DNA from: Burkholderiales bacterium | GTDB taxonomy: Bacteria > Pseudomonadota > Gammaproteobacteria > Burkholderiales > Burkholderiaceae_C | Assembly: GCA_029268225.1 (NCBI GenBank) | Contig: JAJUGJ010000001.1 | Coordinates: 1 to 64,000, forward strand | Direction of reading: 5' to 3' | Length of the DNA stretch: 64,000 nucleotides | Shown: one piece after another, positions 54,608 through 63,659 of the stretch | Numbering within the stretch: the stretch's first letter is position 1 | Layout of the letters: every line of letters starts with the position of its first letter | Notes under the pieces: model-generated | What the model was told of the DNA's origin: nothing | What the model saw: the letters and a program-made list of their open reading frames with translations, nothing else | Database searches by the model: none | Program-made: the position numbers and the translations under genes

Positions 54608-55531
54608 TCACGCCCGGTCGGCCACACGTTCGCCCAGCAGACCGCGCGGTCGCAAGGTCAGCACCAGGATCAGCACCGCGAAAGCGAAGATGTCCTGGTA
54701 GTGGCTGCCCAGCACGTCGCCCGTCAGCTCACCGATGTAGCCCGCGCCCATCGCCTCGATGACGCCCAGCAGCACCCCACCCACCATGGCACCGCCCAGG
54801 TTGCCGATGCCGCCGAACACCGCTGCCGTGAAGGCCTTGAGGCCTGGCAGGAAGCCCATGGTGTGCTGCACCGAGCCATAGTTCGCTGCCCACATCACCC
54901 CGGCCAGGGCGGCCAACGCTGCGCCAATGATGAACGTGGCCGAGATGACCTTGTCGGGCTGCACGCCCATCAACTGCGCCACCTTCGGGTTCTCGGCCGT
55001 GGCGCGCATGGCGCGACCCAGCTTGGTGCCATGGATCAGCGCCAGCAGCCCCGCCATGGTCAGCGCCGTCACCACCAGGATCAGGATCTGCACCAGGTTG
55101 ATCGTGGCGCCCATGAACTCATAGGGCTCGTCGTTGAGCAGAATGGGATAAGGCTTGTAATCGGGCTTCCAGATGATCATGGCCATCGTCTGCAAAAGCA
55201 GCGACATGCCCATGGCCGTGATCAGCGGGGCCAGTCGGGGCGCATTGCGCAGCGGCCGATAGGCCAGTTTCTCGATCGCGTAGTTCAGCGCCATGCACAC
55301 CGCCATGGCCGCCATCAGCGACAGGCTCAGCAGCACCCAGCCGGGCCAGCCGGTGTCGCCCAGCAGGGTGACCACCGTCCAGCTCACCAGCGCCCCCACC
55401 ATCAGCACCTCGCCGTGGGCGAAGTTGATGAGGTTCACGATGCCGTACACCATGGTGTAGCCCAGGGCCACGAGCGCATACATGCTGCCCAGCACCAGGC
55501 CATTGATCAGTTGTTGAATGAAGATGTCCAC
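54608..55531 (-). CDS. livH: branched-chain amino-acid ABC transporter permease LivH
   Basis: A 307-residue permease, first gene of the cluster. The N-terminus IFIQQLINGLVLGSMYALVALGY is the LivH hallmark; NLINFAHGEVLMVGALVSW and the coupling segment TKLGRAMRATAENPKVAQLMG follow. The GTG at 55531 gives the common start V/M-DIFIQQL; a TTG at 55549 adds six residues. A terminator for the upstream aldehyde dehydrogenase gene ends beside the start, so the operon's promoter must be close by or transcription must read through. Confidence 0.92.
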   Translation of the reverse strand: MDIFIQQLINGLVLGSMYALVALGYTMVYGIVNLINFAHGEVLMVGALVSWTVVTLLGDTGWPGWVLLSLSLMAAMAVCMALNYAIEKLAYRPLRNAPRLAPLITAMGMSLLLQTMAMIIWKPDYKPYPILLNDEPYEFMGATINLVQILILVVTALTMAGLLALIHGTKLGRAMRATAENPKVAQLMGVQPDKVISATFIIGAALAALAGVMWAANYGSVQHTMGFLPGLKAFTAAVFGGIGNLGGAMVGGVLLGVIEAMGAGYIGELTGDVLGSHYQDIFAFAVLILVLTLRPRGLLGERVADRA

Positions 55532-55551
55532 GATCCGTGAGGCATGCAAAA

Positions 55552-55587
55552 AGCCCGCCAGGCAGGTCGAAACCAGCAGGCGGGCAG
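55552..55587 (-). terminator. terminator of the aldehyde dehydrogenase gene
   Basis: On the minus strand GCCCGCC and GGCGGGC pair around a 22-base interior that has its own small pairing, followed by TTTTTGC. It lies between the dehydrogenase stop (55666) and livH. Confidence 0.7.
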
Positions 55588-55665
55588 TGTCGAAATCAAA
55601 CGGCTGGGATTATCGGCCATTCACAGGGTGACACCCCTGGGGGATCACCCTTCTTCCGCGGTGAT

Positions 55666-57141
55666 TCACAGGGGCAGGCGGTACTTCAGCATCCCCAGGA
55701 ACTGCGAGACCATGCGGCGCTTGAGGCCCGTGTAAGGTGGGTAGAACAGCATCTTGGCGGCGTTGATCGAGCCACCCTTGAGCACGCCACGCTCGTGCGA
55801 GAAGGTCTTGAAGCCGAACTCGCCGTGGGCGTTGCCGATGCCGGAGTTGTTGACCCCGCCGAAAGGCAGGTTGCCCTGCGCGTAGTGCAGCACCACCTGG
55901 TTGATGGCCACGCCACCCGAGCTGGTCTGCGCCAGAATGCGGCGCGTACGCACCTTGTCCTGACTGAACACATACAGCGCCAACGGCTTGGGGCCCTCGT
56001 TGATCTGGCGCACCACCTCGTCCACGTTGCGGAAGGTGAGGATGGGCAGCAGCGGCCCAAAAATCTCTTCCGACATGATGGCCGCGTCGCGGGGCACCTG
56101 GTCGAGCAGCGTCGGCGCGATGTAGCAGCCCGCCACGTCCACCTCGCCACCGGTCAGGGTGCGCGCGCCCTTGGCCACGGCGTCTTGCAGAAGCCCGGCA
56201 ATGCGCTGGGTGTGACGCTGGTTGATCACGCCCGTCAGGTCGCGGCAGGCACGCTGCGCCTCGGGCGTGGCACCGTAACGCTCGGCCAGCACCTTGCGGC
56301 ACTCGGCCACGAAGCGGTCTTTGACGCTCTCGTGCACGAACACGTGGTCGGGCGCCACACAGATCTGACCGCAGTTGGTCAACTTGCCCCACAGCATCAC
56401 CTCGGCGGCGTTGCGCACGTTGGCGGTCTCATCGACGATCACGGGCGACTTGCCCCCCAATTCCAGCGTGACACTGGTGAGGTGCTTGGCCGCTGCCGCC
56501 ATCACCACCTTGCCCACGGCCGGCGAGCCGGTGAAGAAGATGTGGTCAAACGGCAGCTCCAGCAGCGCGGTCGACGTCGGCAGGCTGCCCTCAAACAGGG
56601 CCACTTCGTTGGACGGGAAGGTGTCGGCAATGACCTGGGCCATCACGGCGCTGACCGAGGGCGTCATCTCGGAGGGCTTGAGGATGACGGTGTTGCCGGC
56701 CGCCAGTGCCGACACCAGCGGGCCGAAACACAGGTTGAGCGGGAAGTTCCACGGCGCGATGATCAGGCAACGGCCACGCGGCTGGTACTCGATCCAGCTT
56801 TCGGTGAACAGCGTGCCGATGGTCGGGCGCACACGCTTGGGCTGGGCCCATTTCTTGAGCGAGCCGATGGTGTGGCGGATCTCTTCGAGCACCGGCATGA
56901 ACTCGGTGCCGTCGACCTCAATGGCAGGCTTGCGGTAGTCCTTCTCGAACGCGGCGTAGAAGTCGGCGCGGCGCGCCAGCATGGCCTCGCGCAGCTTTTT
57001 GAGGCGCGCGATGCGCTCGGCAATCGTCGATTCGCGCCAGGCCAGCGAGGTGGCCAGTTGCGAGTCGAAGACCCGACGGATGTCTGCGGGATCAGACTCC
57101 CCGGTCTTGGGATCGACAAGGTGCATCACAGGTCGGGTCAT
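55666..57141 (-). CDS. aldehyde dehydrogenase, coniferyl-aldehyde dehydrogenase type
   Basis: A 491-residue NAD(P)-dependent aldehyde dehydrogenase. The cofactor region is LIIAPWNFPLNLCFGPLVSA at about residues 126-145 and KPSEMTPSV; FTGSPAVGK holds the glycine motif. The catalytic Glu is in TLELGGKSPV and the catalytic Cys in NCGQICVAPDH at about 258-268. The C-terminal part (LPFGGVNNSGIGNAHGEFGF) is like coniferyl-aldehyde or long-chain fatty-aldehyde enzymes. The true aldehyde cannot be told. It is followed by a terminator and then livHMGF. Confidence 0.9.
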   Translation of the reverse strand: MTRPVMHLVDPKTGESDPADIRRVFDSQLATSLAWRESTIAERIARLKKLREAMLARRADFYAAFEKDYRKPAIEVDGTEFMPVLEEIRHTIGSLKKWAQPKRVRPTIGTLFTESWIEYQPRGRCLIIAPWNFPLNLCFGPLVSALAAGNTVILKPSEMTPSVSAVMAQVIADTFPSNEVALFEGSLPTSTALLELPFDHIFFTGSPAVGKVVMAAAAKHLTSVTLELGGKSPVIVDETANVRNAAEVMLWGKLTNCGQICVAPDHVFVHESVKDRFVAECRKVLAERYGATPEAQRACRDLTGVINQRHTQRIAGLLQDAVAKGARTLTGGEVDVAGCYIAPTLLDQVPRDAAIMSEEIFGPLLPILTFRNVDEVVRQINEGPKPLALYVFSQDKVRTRRILAQTSSGGVAINQVVLHYAQGNLPFGGVNNSGIGNAHGEFGFKTFSHERGVLKGGSINAAKMLFYPPYTGLKRRMVSQFLGMLKYRLPL

Positions 57142-57204
57142 GAGAACTCCAGGTTCAACGATCGAGATCAGGCCACATCAGGGTGGGAGACCCACCCGCC
57201 GAGA

Positions 57205-57846
57205 TCAGGCCTTCTTGGTTTTGACAGGGGCGGCCTTTTTGGCAGCCGCTTTCTTGGCAGGGGCCTTGGTGGCGACCACAGCCTTCGGCGTCGCGGCCTT
57301 CTTGGCGGGCACCTTCTTGGCCGGTGCTGGCTTGGGTGCCGTCTTGGTGGCGGCGGCCTTCTTCGCCGCTGCGGGTTGGGCCGCCACCGTGGTCGTCGGC
57401 TTGGAAGCGGCCTTCTTCACAGGTTTGACCGGCGCCTTAGGCACTGCAGCCGGCTTCGCTGGAGCCTTCACGGGCGCTTTCATGGGTGCCTTCACCGTCG
57501 GCAACTTCACCGCGACCTTCTTGGCGCTGGCGGGGGGCGCCGCCTTCTTGGCGGTCGGCACACGCACACCCTCGGCGCTCAGACCCGCACGGATCAGACG
57601 TTCGGTCAGGGCATTCAGGTCCCCGCCCTCTTGCTCAGCCAGGGCACGCAGGCGCTGCACCAACTCATCCTTGAGCTTGCAGGCGAACGGCACCAAGCCC
57701 GCCGCCTGGTCCAGTCGACGCTGCTCGCGGCGATCGGGCACCGCGGTCGAGGCCACGCCAAAGCGCGTCGGCACCGGGGCCTTCTGCACGCCTTCGCGCA
57801 GCTTGATGGCTTTGTTCTTTTCCAGGTCGGTTTTCTTCATGCTCAT
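57205..57846 (-). CDS. histone H1-like Lys/Ala/Pro-rich protein with conserved N-terminal domain
   Basis: A 213-residue basic protein. Residues 1-95 are an ordered domain (KKTDLEKNKAIKLREG, then DRREQRRLDQAAGLVPFACK and LVQRLRALAEQEGGDLNALTERLIRAG) that resembles a small helical DNA-binding or anti-toxin-like fold and is, to my recollection, conserved in betaproteobacteria. From about residue 98 the tail is a long run of AKK, APAK and KAA units like AlgP and histone H1 tails. It is likely a nucleoid-associated protein (inference). The repeats in the tail make its length prone to change. Confidence 0.75.
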   Translation of the reverse strand: MSMKKTDLEKNKAIKLREGVQKAPVPTRFGVASTAVPDRREQRRLDQAAGLVPFACKLKDELVQRLRALAEQEGGDLNALTERLIRAGLSAEGVRVPTAKKAAPPASAKKVAVKLPTVKAPMKAPVKAPAKPAAVPKAPVKPVKKAASKPTTTVAAQPAAAKKAAATKTAPKPAPAKKVPAKKAATPKAVVATKAPAKKAAAKKAAPVKTKKA

Positions 57847-58001
57847 GGCGAGGCGGTCCCCTCACGGGACAAAATAGAGGTCGGGCACGCGGATCGCACC
57901 GTATCTGAAAACAGCGTGATCCACAATCCCGAGATTGTGCACGGTGAAACCCCTCTTGTGCCCGCGTCCATCCCCCTGACAACCCTGAATCGCCCCCCAC
58001 C

Positions 58002-58262
58002 ATGCCCCTGCAACAGATCACCTTTCCCCTGCGTGGCGAATTCATCACCCTTGACCGCCTGCTCAAGGCCTGCGGCCTCGCCGAAAGCGGCGGACGCGCC
58101 AAGACCATGGTGGCCGAAGGCATGGTGCAGGTTGATGGCCGCGACGAGCTGCGCAAGACGGCCAAGATCCGCGGCGGTCAGGTGGTGAGCCTGCACGGTG
58201 CCCGCATCAAGGTGCTGCCCGATCCTGATCTGGATCAGGTTTCCCCCGACAACGGGGATTGA
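58002..58262 (+). CDS. S4-domain RNA-binding protein (YbcJ type)
   Basis: An 86-residue small protein. The S4 fold covers nearly all of it: ITLDRLLKACGLAESGGRAK, MVAEGMVQVDGRDELRKTAK and GGQVVSLHGARIKV. Such stand-alone S4 proteins bind structured RNA and are linked to ribosome or rRNA metabolism in some members. Start ATG at 58002. It is followed 59 bases later by the acyl-CoA synthetase gene on the same strand. Confidence 0.88.
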   Translation: MPLQQITFPLRGEFITLDRLLKACGLAESGGRAKTMVAEGMVQVDGRDELRKTAKIRGGQVVSLHGARIKVLPDPDLDQVSPDNGD

Positions 58263-58321
58263 CCCGAGGCCACGCCTCGCCACTTGAGGCACGATGCAGG
58301 ATTCCCACAAGGAGAAAACCG

Positions 58322-59968
58322 ATGCCGAACATCTACGCGCAAGACCTGCCCAAAAACGACGCCAACTTCGCAGCCCTGACCCCTCTGCTGTACCTGGAGC
58401 GCTCGGCGCTGGTCTACCCGGACCGCGTGGCCATCATCCACGGCGCCCTGCGCCAGACCTGGGCGCAAACTTACGCGCGCTGCCGTCAACTCGCCAGCGC
58501 CTTGCAGCAGCACGGCATCGGCAAGGGCGACACGGTGGCAGTGATGTTGCCCAACACCCCCCCGATGGTCGAGGCCCACTTCGGCATCCCCATGTCGGGC
58601 GCCGTGCTCAACACGCTCAACACCCGCCTCGACGCCGAAGCGCTGGCCTTCATGCTCGACCACGGTGAGGCCAAGGCCGTCATCGTCGACCCCGAATTTG
58701 CCGCCGTCATGAGCCGCGCGCTGGCGATGCGCCAGTCCACCCACCCGGTGCTGGTGATCGACACCGAAGATGCCCTGTACGCCGGCACGGTGCAGCGCAT
58801 CGGCAGCACCACCTACGACGACTTTGTGGCCAGCGGCGATGCCAACTTCGCCTGGCAACTGCCCGAGGACGAGTGGGACGCCATCAGCCTGAACTACACC
58901 TCAGGCACCACCGGCAACCCCAAGGGCGTGGTCTACCACCACCGCGGCGCGGCCCTCAACGCCATCTCCAACATCCTGGAGTGGGACATGCCCAAGCACG
59001 CCGTCTACCTGTGGACGCTGCCCATGTTCCACTGCAACGGCTGGTGCTTCCCCTGGACAGTGGCCGCCCGTGCCGGCGTCAACGTCTGCCTGCGTCGCGT
59101 CGATCCCAAGGCCATCTTTGATGCCATCCGCACCCACAAGGTAACCCACCACTGTGGCGCGCCCATCGTGCTGTCGGCCATGATCGCCGCGCCGGACGCG
59201 CTCAAGCAGGGCATCACCCACCAGGTCAAGAGCATGGTGGCCGGTGCCGCGCCTCCCGCCGCCATGATCGAAGGCATGGAGCAGTTGGGCTTTGACCTGA
59301 CCCACGTGTACGGCCTGACCGAGATCTATGGCCCGGCCTCGGTGTGCGTGAAGCACGAGTCCTGGGATGCGCTGGACGTGGGCGAGCGCGCCCGCCTGAA
59401 CGCGCGTCAGGGCGTGAACTACCACCTGCAGCGCAACGTCACCGTGATGGACACGATGACCATGCAGCCCGTTCCCGCCGATGGCGAGACCATGGGCGAG
59501 ATCATGTTCCGCGGCAACATCACGATGAAGGGTTACCTCAAGAACCCCAAGGCCACGCAAGAGGCCTTTGCGGGCGGCTGGTTCCACACCGGCGACCTGG
59601 CAGTGATGTACTCCGATGGCTACGTCAAGATCAAGGACCGCAGCAAGGACATCATCATCTCGGGCGGCGAGAACATCTCGTCCATCGAGGTCGAAGACGT
59701 GCTCTACCGCCACCCCGCCGTGATGGCCGCCGCCGTGGTCGCCAAGCCCGATCCGAAGTGGGGCGAGACGCCGTGCGCCTTCATTGAACTGAAGGCCGGT
59801 GCCCAGGTGACTGCCGAAGACATCGTGGCGCACTGCAAGGCTCACTTGGCCGGCTTCAAGGTGCCCAAGGCCGTGGTGTTTGGCGAGCTGCCCAAGACGT
59901 CTACCGGCAAGATCCAGAAGTACGAACTGCGCAAGGTGGCCGGCTCGGCCGATGCCATCGACGTCTGA
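58322..59968 (+). CDS. acyl-CoA synthetase (AMP-forming), AlkK-like
   Basis: A 548-residue adenylate-forming enzyme that activates a carboxylic acid to its CoA thioester via an acyl-AMP. The P-loop is YTSGTTGNPKGVVYHHRG at about residues 196-213, then MFHCNGWCFPWTVAA, YGLTEIYGPASVC at about 329, FHTGDLAVMYSDGYVKIKDR with the conserved Asp, IISGGENISS, and the terminal Lys in KTSTGKIQKYELR. The pattern fits medium-chain fatty acyl-CoA ligases. The ATG at 58322 is chosen; the open frame further upstream overlaps the S4 gene. The next gene follows by 10 bases. Confidence 0.92.
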   Translation: MPNIYAQDLPKNDANFAALTPLLYLERSALVYPDRVAIIHGALRQTWAQTYARCRQLASALQQHGIGKGDTVAVMLPNTPPMVEAHFGIPMSGAVLNTLNTRLDAEALAFMLDHGEAKAVIVDPEFAAVMSRALAMRQSTHPVLVIDTEDALYAGTVQRIGSTTYDDFVASGDANFAWQLPEDEWDAISLNYTSGTTGNPKGVVYHHRGAALNAISNILEWDMPKHAVYLWTLPMFHCNGWCFPWTVAARAGVNVCLRRVDPKAIFDAIRTHKVTHHCGAPIVLSAMIAAPDALKQGITHQVKSMVAGAAPPAAMIEGMEQLGFDLTHVYGLTEIYGPASVCVKHESWDALDVGERARLNARQGVNYHLQRNVTVMDTMTMQPVPADGETMGEIMFRGNITMKGYLKNPKATQEAFAGGWFHTGDLAVMYSDGYVKIKDRSKDIIISGGENISSIEVEDVLYRHPAVMAAAVVAKPDPKWGETPCAFIELKAGAQVTAEDIVAHCKAHLAGFKVPKAVVFGELPKTSTGKIQKYELRKVAGSADAIDV

Positions 59969-59978
59969 GGTCCGCCGC

Positions 59979-60737
59979 GTGAACATCCCTTCCTTGAAAG
60001 ACCAGGTCAGCGCCGAAGAATGGCAGCTGCGCGTGGACCTGGCCGCCGCCTACCGGCTGGTCGACCTGTATGGCTGGAGCGATCTGGTCTTCACCCACAT
60101 CTCGGCGCGCATCCCGGGGCCCGAGCACCATTTCCTGATCAACCCCTACGGGCTGATGTTCGACGAGATCACGGCGTCCAGCCTGGTCAAGGTGGACTTG
60201 CAGTGCAACAAGGTGATGGACTCGCCCTTCCCGGTCAACCCGGCGGGCTTCAACATCCACAGCGCCGTCCACGAGGCACGCGACGACGTGGGCTGCGTGA
60301 TGCACACCCACACAGTGGCGGGCGTGGCCGTGTCGGCACAGCGTGAGGGCGTGCTGCCCATCTCGCAGCAAAGCACCTTCGTGCTGGGCTCGCTGGCGTA
60401 CCACGACTACGAAGGGGTGGCCTTCCGCGAGGAAGAGAAGCCCCGACTGCAGGCCGACCTGGGTGACAAGCGCTTCCTGATGCTGCGCAACCACGGCCTG
60501 CTGGTCGCCTCGCGCACCATCGCCGACGCCTTCCTGAACATGTACCTGTTCGAAAGCACTTGCCGCATCCAGCTGGCCGCCCAGTCGGGCGGGGCCACCC
60601 TCACCGAGGTGGACCCTGGCATCATGTCGGGCGTGTCGCGCGCCAGCAAGGTGCAGACCGGCGGCCAGGGCGGCAACTTCGTGTGGCCGGCCCTGATCCG
60701 CAAACTGGAGCGGGTGGACCCCAACTACAAGACATGA
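59979..60737 (+). CDS. class II aldolase/adducin family protein
   Basis: A 252-residue zinc-dependent fold shared by fuculose- and ribulose-phosphate aldolases. Key stretches are YGWSDLVFTHISARIPGPEHHFLIN near the N-terminus, the substrate/metal region FNIHSAVHEARDDVGCVMHTHT at about 85-106, which supplies two His ligands, and FLMLRNHGLLVASRT carrying a third His. The start is a GTG at 59979. It overlaps the next gene by ATGA. Members of this non-sugar branch are often found with fatty-acid genes; the substrate is unknown. Confidence 0.87.
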   Translation: MNIPSLKDQVSAEEWQLRVDLAAAYRLVDLYGWSDLVFTHISARIPGPEHHFLINPYGLMFDEITASSLVKVDLQCNKVMDSPFPVNPAGFNIHSAVHEARDDVGCVMHTHTVAGVAVSAQREGVLPISQQSTFVLGSLAYHDYEGVAFREEEKPRLQADLGDKRFLMLRNHGLLVASRTIADAFLNMYLFESTCRIQLAAQSGGATLTEVDPGIMSGVSRASKVQTGGQGGNFVWPALIRKLERVDPNYKT

Positions 60738-61465
60738 AGCAGTTCTGGATCGTGAGCGGCCTGGTGGTCGCAGCCTTGGGCGCCAGCGCCCTCATCGTGG
60801 GAGGCGGCATGTGGTCGGGCCAACACGATGCCCCCGCCGCCACCCACGACATGCCCTGGCAGGTGCAAGCCCTGCCCGGCGGTGGCAGTCAGGTGCTGGG
60901 CCTGACCCTGGGCGAGGCCTCGCCTGGCCGCAGCACCCTGGGTGACATTCAGCGTCGCTGGGGCGATGCGGTGCAGATCGCCATCGTGGCGGCGCCCAAC
61001 GAGGCGGGCACACTGGAGGCCTATGTGGACCCGATGCAGGCTGGCTTCATCAGCGGCAAAGCCATCATCACGGCCCACCTGCCGCCGGACGTCATCCAGG
61101 GCATGCGCGAGCGTGCCGTCAAAACGGAATACATGGGCGGCACCACGCGCAAGGCCACGCTCGCCAGCGCCGACCTGGCCGAGTCCCTGAAAGCCCCGGT
61201 CACCGCCGTGAGCTTCATCCCCGCCGCCAATCTGGACGAAGCCATCATCCTGAGCCGCTTTGGCCAGCCCGCTGAGCGCGTGCGCAGCAACGGCCACCTG
61301 GAGCACTTCCTCTACCCCGACAAGGGGCTGGATCTGGCGCTCGACAGCGAAGGCAAGGAACTGCTGCAGTATGTGGCGCCGGCCGAGTTCGAGCGCCTGC
61401 GTCAGCCCTTGCGGGCCGCCGCGGCGTCGGCATCGGCTGCTGCTTCGGCCGCTCCGGCGCCTTGA
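60734..61465 (+). CDS. membrane-anchored hypothetical protein
   Basis: A 243-residue protein with an N-terminal hydrophobic segment at about residues 6-26 (IVSGLVVAALGASALIVGG) acting as signal anchor. The rest is soluble, with stretches GLTLGEASPGRSTLGDIQRR and AVSFIPAANLDEAIILSRFG, and an Ala/Ser-rich tail. Its ATG overlaps the stop of the aldolase-like gene (ATGA), so the two are translationally coupled. I do not recognise a family. A LpxR/Imp-like role is not supported. Confidence 0.75.
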   Translation: MKQFWIVSGLVVAALGASALIVGGGMWSGQHDAPAATHDMPWQVQALPGGGSQVLGLTLGEASPGRSTLGDIQRRWGDAVQIAIVAAPNEAGTLEAYVDPMQAGFISGKAIITAHLPPDVIQGMRERAVKTEYMGGTTRKATLASADLAESLKAPVTAVSFIPAANLDEAIILSRFGQPAERVRSNGHLEHFLYPDKGLDLALDSEGKELLQYVAPAEFERLRQPLRAAAASASAAASAAPAP

Positions 61466-61531
61466 TCAGGCCACTGCCCCGGTCTCCCTACCAGGGCCAA
61501 AGGGCGACTGCCCTGGGTCACTCGCCCACCA

Positions 61532-62410
61532 TCACTTGACTGAATATCGGGCCTTGATCTCACCGATCTCACGGTCCTTGGCTTCCCACAGGCCCTGCAC
61601 CCAGGTCTGGATGGTGGCGCGGCTGGGGGCCTGACCCCGCTCGTCCACCAGCACTTCCTTGGGAATCTTCACTTCCTTGACGGTGACCACCACCTCGTCC
61701 ACGCGGCCCATCAGCAGGTCGGTGAAGGTGGGCACGCCGTGCGGATAGACGATGGTGATGTCGAGCATGCAGTCGAACATCTCACCCATGGTTTCCAGCG
61801 CCATGCCCACGCCACCACTCTTGGGCTTGAGCAGGTGCTGGTAAGGCGAGCGTTGCTGGTCGTGCTTGGCCTTGGTGAAGCGGGTGCCTTCCATGAAGCT
61901 GATCACCGAGGTCGGGATCACGCGGAACTTCTCGCAGGCCTTGCGGGCCGTCTCCAGATCCTTCTGGGCACTGACGCCACCCTTGCGCTTCATGAAGGGG
62001 AAGTCCAGCGCCCACCAGCACAGGCCGATCACCGGCACCCAGATCAACTCCTGCTTGATGAAAAACTTCAACAGTGGGATGCGGCGGTTGAACACGTACT
62101 GCAGCACCAGGATGTCCACCCAGCTCTGGTGGTTGCTGCTGACCAGGTACCAGCCCTGGCGACGGAAGCCCTCGTGGCCCGAGACCTGCCAGCGGGTGTG
62201 ACCCACCATGTCGATCCACCAGTTGTTGACGCCGATCCAGCTCTCGCCGATGCCGTTGATCACGGCGTCGAACACGCGGCGTGCCGACTTGAAGGGCAGC
62301 AACAGCTTGAGCAGGGCAAACGGCATCATCAAGGTGAAGCCAATCAAGGTGCTGCAAGCCAGCACCAGCGAGGCAAAAGTGCCCCTGATGATTCGGACGA
62401 ACTGAGACAT
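61532..62410 (-). CDS. 1-acyl-sn-glycerol-3-phosphate acyltransferase family protein (YihG type)
   Basis: A 292-residue membrane acyltransferase. A hydrophobic N-terminal segment (LVLACSTLIGFTLMMPFALL) is followed by the acyltransferase motif NHQSWVDI at about residues 93-100, the GVPVIG-like LIWVPVIGLCWW, and the second motif FMEGTRF at about 170-176, both typical of PlsC-like enzymes. The YihG group transfers acyl chains in phospholipid synthesis or remodelling. The ATG at 62410 is used because the much longer open frame upstream overlaps the divergent PPK2 gene and has no similarity to it. Confidence 0.9.
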   Translation of the reverse strand: MSQFVRIIRGTFASLVLACSTLIGFTLMMPFALLKLLLPFKSARRVFDAVINGIGESWIGVNNWWIDMVGHTRWQVSGHEGFRRQGWYLVSSNHQSWVDILVLQYVFNRRIPLLKFFIKQELIWVPVIGLCWWALDFPFMKRKGGVSAQKDLETARKACEKFRVIPTSVISFMEGTRFTKAKHDQQRSPYQHLLKPKSGGVGMALETMGEMFDCMLDITIVYPHGVPTFTDLLMGRVDEVVVTVKEVKIPKEVLVDERGQAPSRATIQTWVQGLWEAKDREIGEIKARYSVK

Positions 62411-62626
62411 GGGGTGCGACAGACGCAGGGCGTCTTTTCGAAAAAGCGACAACCCGGGATTATGTGCACAGATGTGCATCAATTCGTCCATCCCCCTCAA
62501 GACCGGGAGCAGAGACCTGCTGCCAGGCCAGGCATCCCCTGGCATGATCACCAAATCGACACACGACTGTGGCAAGGTGGGAAGCTGCCTTGTCCTTTGT
62601 TCCGCTTTCGCCCCGACCTCTTTCGC

Positions 62627-63544
62627 ATGAGCTCCACCTCCAAACCTGTTCTCGACGCCGACATGCTGCGTCGCCTGCAAGACGACGCCATCGACAGCTA
62701 CGACGAAGAGCTGGAGATGGAGGTTGACGACCGGCTGCTGGAAGGCACCATCGGCATGTCGCCTGAGGCCCGCGACCTGCGCCGCCTCTACTTCCGCGAA
62801 CTGTTCCGCCTGCAAGGTGAGCTGGTCAAACTGCAGGACTGGGTGGTCGCGACCGGCCAGCGCGTGGTCGTCATCTTCGAAGGCCGCGATGCGGCCGGCA
62901 AAGGCGGCACCATCAAGCGCATCACCCAACGCCTGAACCCGCGCGTGTGCCGCGTGGCCGCGCTGCCCGCGCCCAACAACCGCGAAAAGACCCAGTGGTA
63001 CTTCCAGCGCTATGTGGCCCACCTGCCCGCCGCCGGTGAAATCGTGCTGTTCGACCGCAGCTGGTACAACCGCGCCGGCGTCGAGGCCGTGATGGGCTTT
63101 TGCACCGATGACGAACTCGAAGAGTTCTTCCGCTCGGTGCCCGAGTTCGAGAAGATGCTGGTGCGCAGCGGCATCCGCATCATCAAGTACTGGTTCTCGG
63201 TGTCCGACGACGAGCAGGAGGCGCGCTTCCTGGGCCGCATCCACGACCCGCTCAAGCAGTGGAAGCTCAGCCCCATGGACCTGGAAAGCCGCCGCCGCTG
63301 GGAGGACTACACCCGCGCCAAGGAGGTGATGCTCGAGCGCACCCACATCCCCGAGGCCCCCTGGTGGGTCGTGCAGGCGGTGGACAAGAAGCGCTCGCGC
63401 CTGAACTGCATCGCCCACCTGCTGTCGCAGTTCGACTATCACGAGATCGAGCACCCCCCGGTGCAGCTGCCCCCACGTGAGCGCCGCGAGGACTACATCC
63501 GCCAGCCGGTGCCGGCGAGCATGTACGTGCCCGACATCTACTGA
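62627..63544 (+). CDS. ppk2: polyphosphate kinase 2
   Basis: A 305-residue PPK2 that phosphorylates nucleoside diphosphates (or monophosphates) with polyphosphate as donor. Walker A is EGRDAAGKGGTIKR at about residues 85-98, the lid/Arg region is ALPAPNNREKTQWYFQRYV, and Walker B is LFDRSWYNRAGVEAVMGF. The C-terminal stretch SPMDLESRRRWEDYTRAKEV is typical of the family. The ATG at 62627 begins with a short Ser-rich tail. The class (NDP- or NMP-dependent) cannot be assigned from the sequence alone. Confidence 0.93.
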   Translation: MSSTSKPVLDADMLRRLQDDAIDSYDEELEMEVDDRLLEGTIGMSPEARDLRRLYFRELFRLQGELVKLQDWVVATGQRVVVIFEGRDAAGKGGTIKRITQRLNPRVCRVAALPAPNNREKTQWYFQRYVAHLPAAGEIVLFDRSWYNRAGVEAVMGFCTDDELEEFFRSVPEFEKMLVRSGIRIIKYWFSVSDDEQEARFLGRIHDPLKQWKLSPMDLESRRRWEDYTRAKEVMLERTHIPEAPWWVVQAVDKKRSRLNCIAHLLSQFDYHEIEHPPVQLPPRERREDYIRQPVPASMYVPDIY

Positions 63545-63659
63545 CCCACCGCCTGGCCGCACCGGGCCGCTGCGTGTCTCGAGTGGATGACCCCGCATCG
63601 GCACAGGCGGGCCCGCTCGCGCTACCCTAGAGGGTTTGATCCCTGGCGGAGACCTTGTT

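Noticed and set aside
61739-62626. N-terminal extension of the PPK2 frame by about 296 codons
   Set aside because: It lies opposite the acyltransferase gene and has no similarity to PPK2; family length is reached from 62627.
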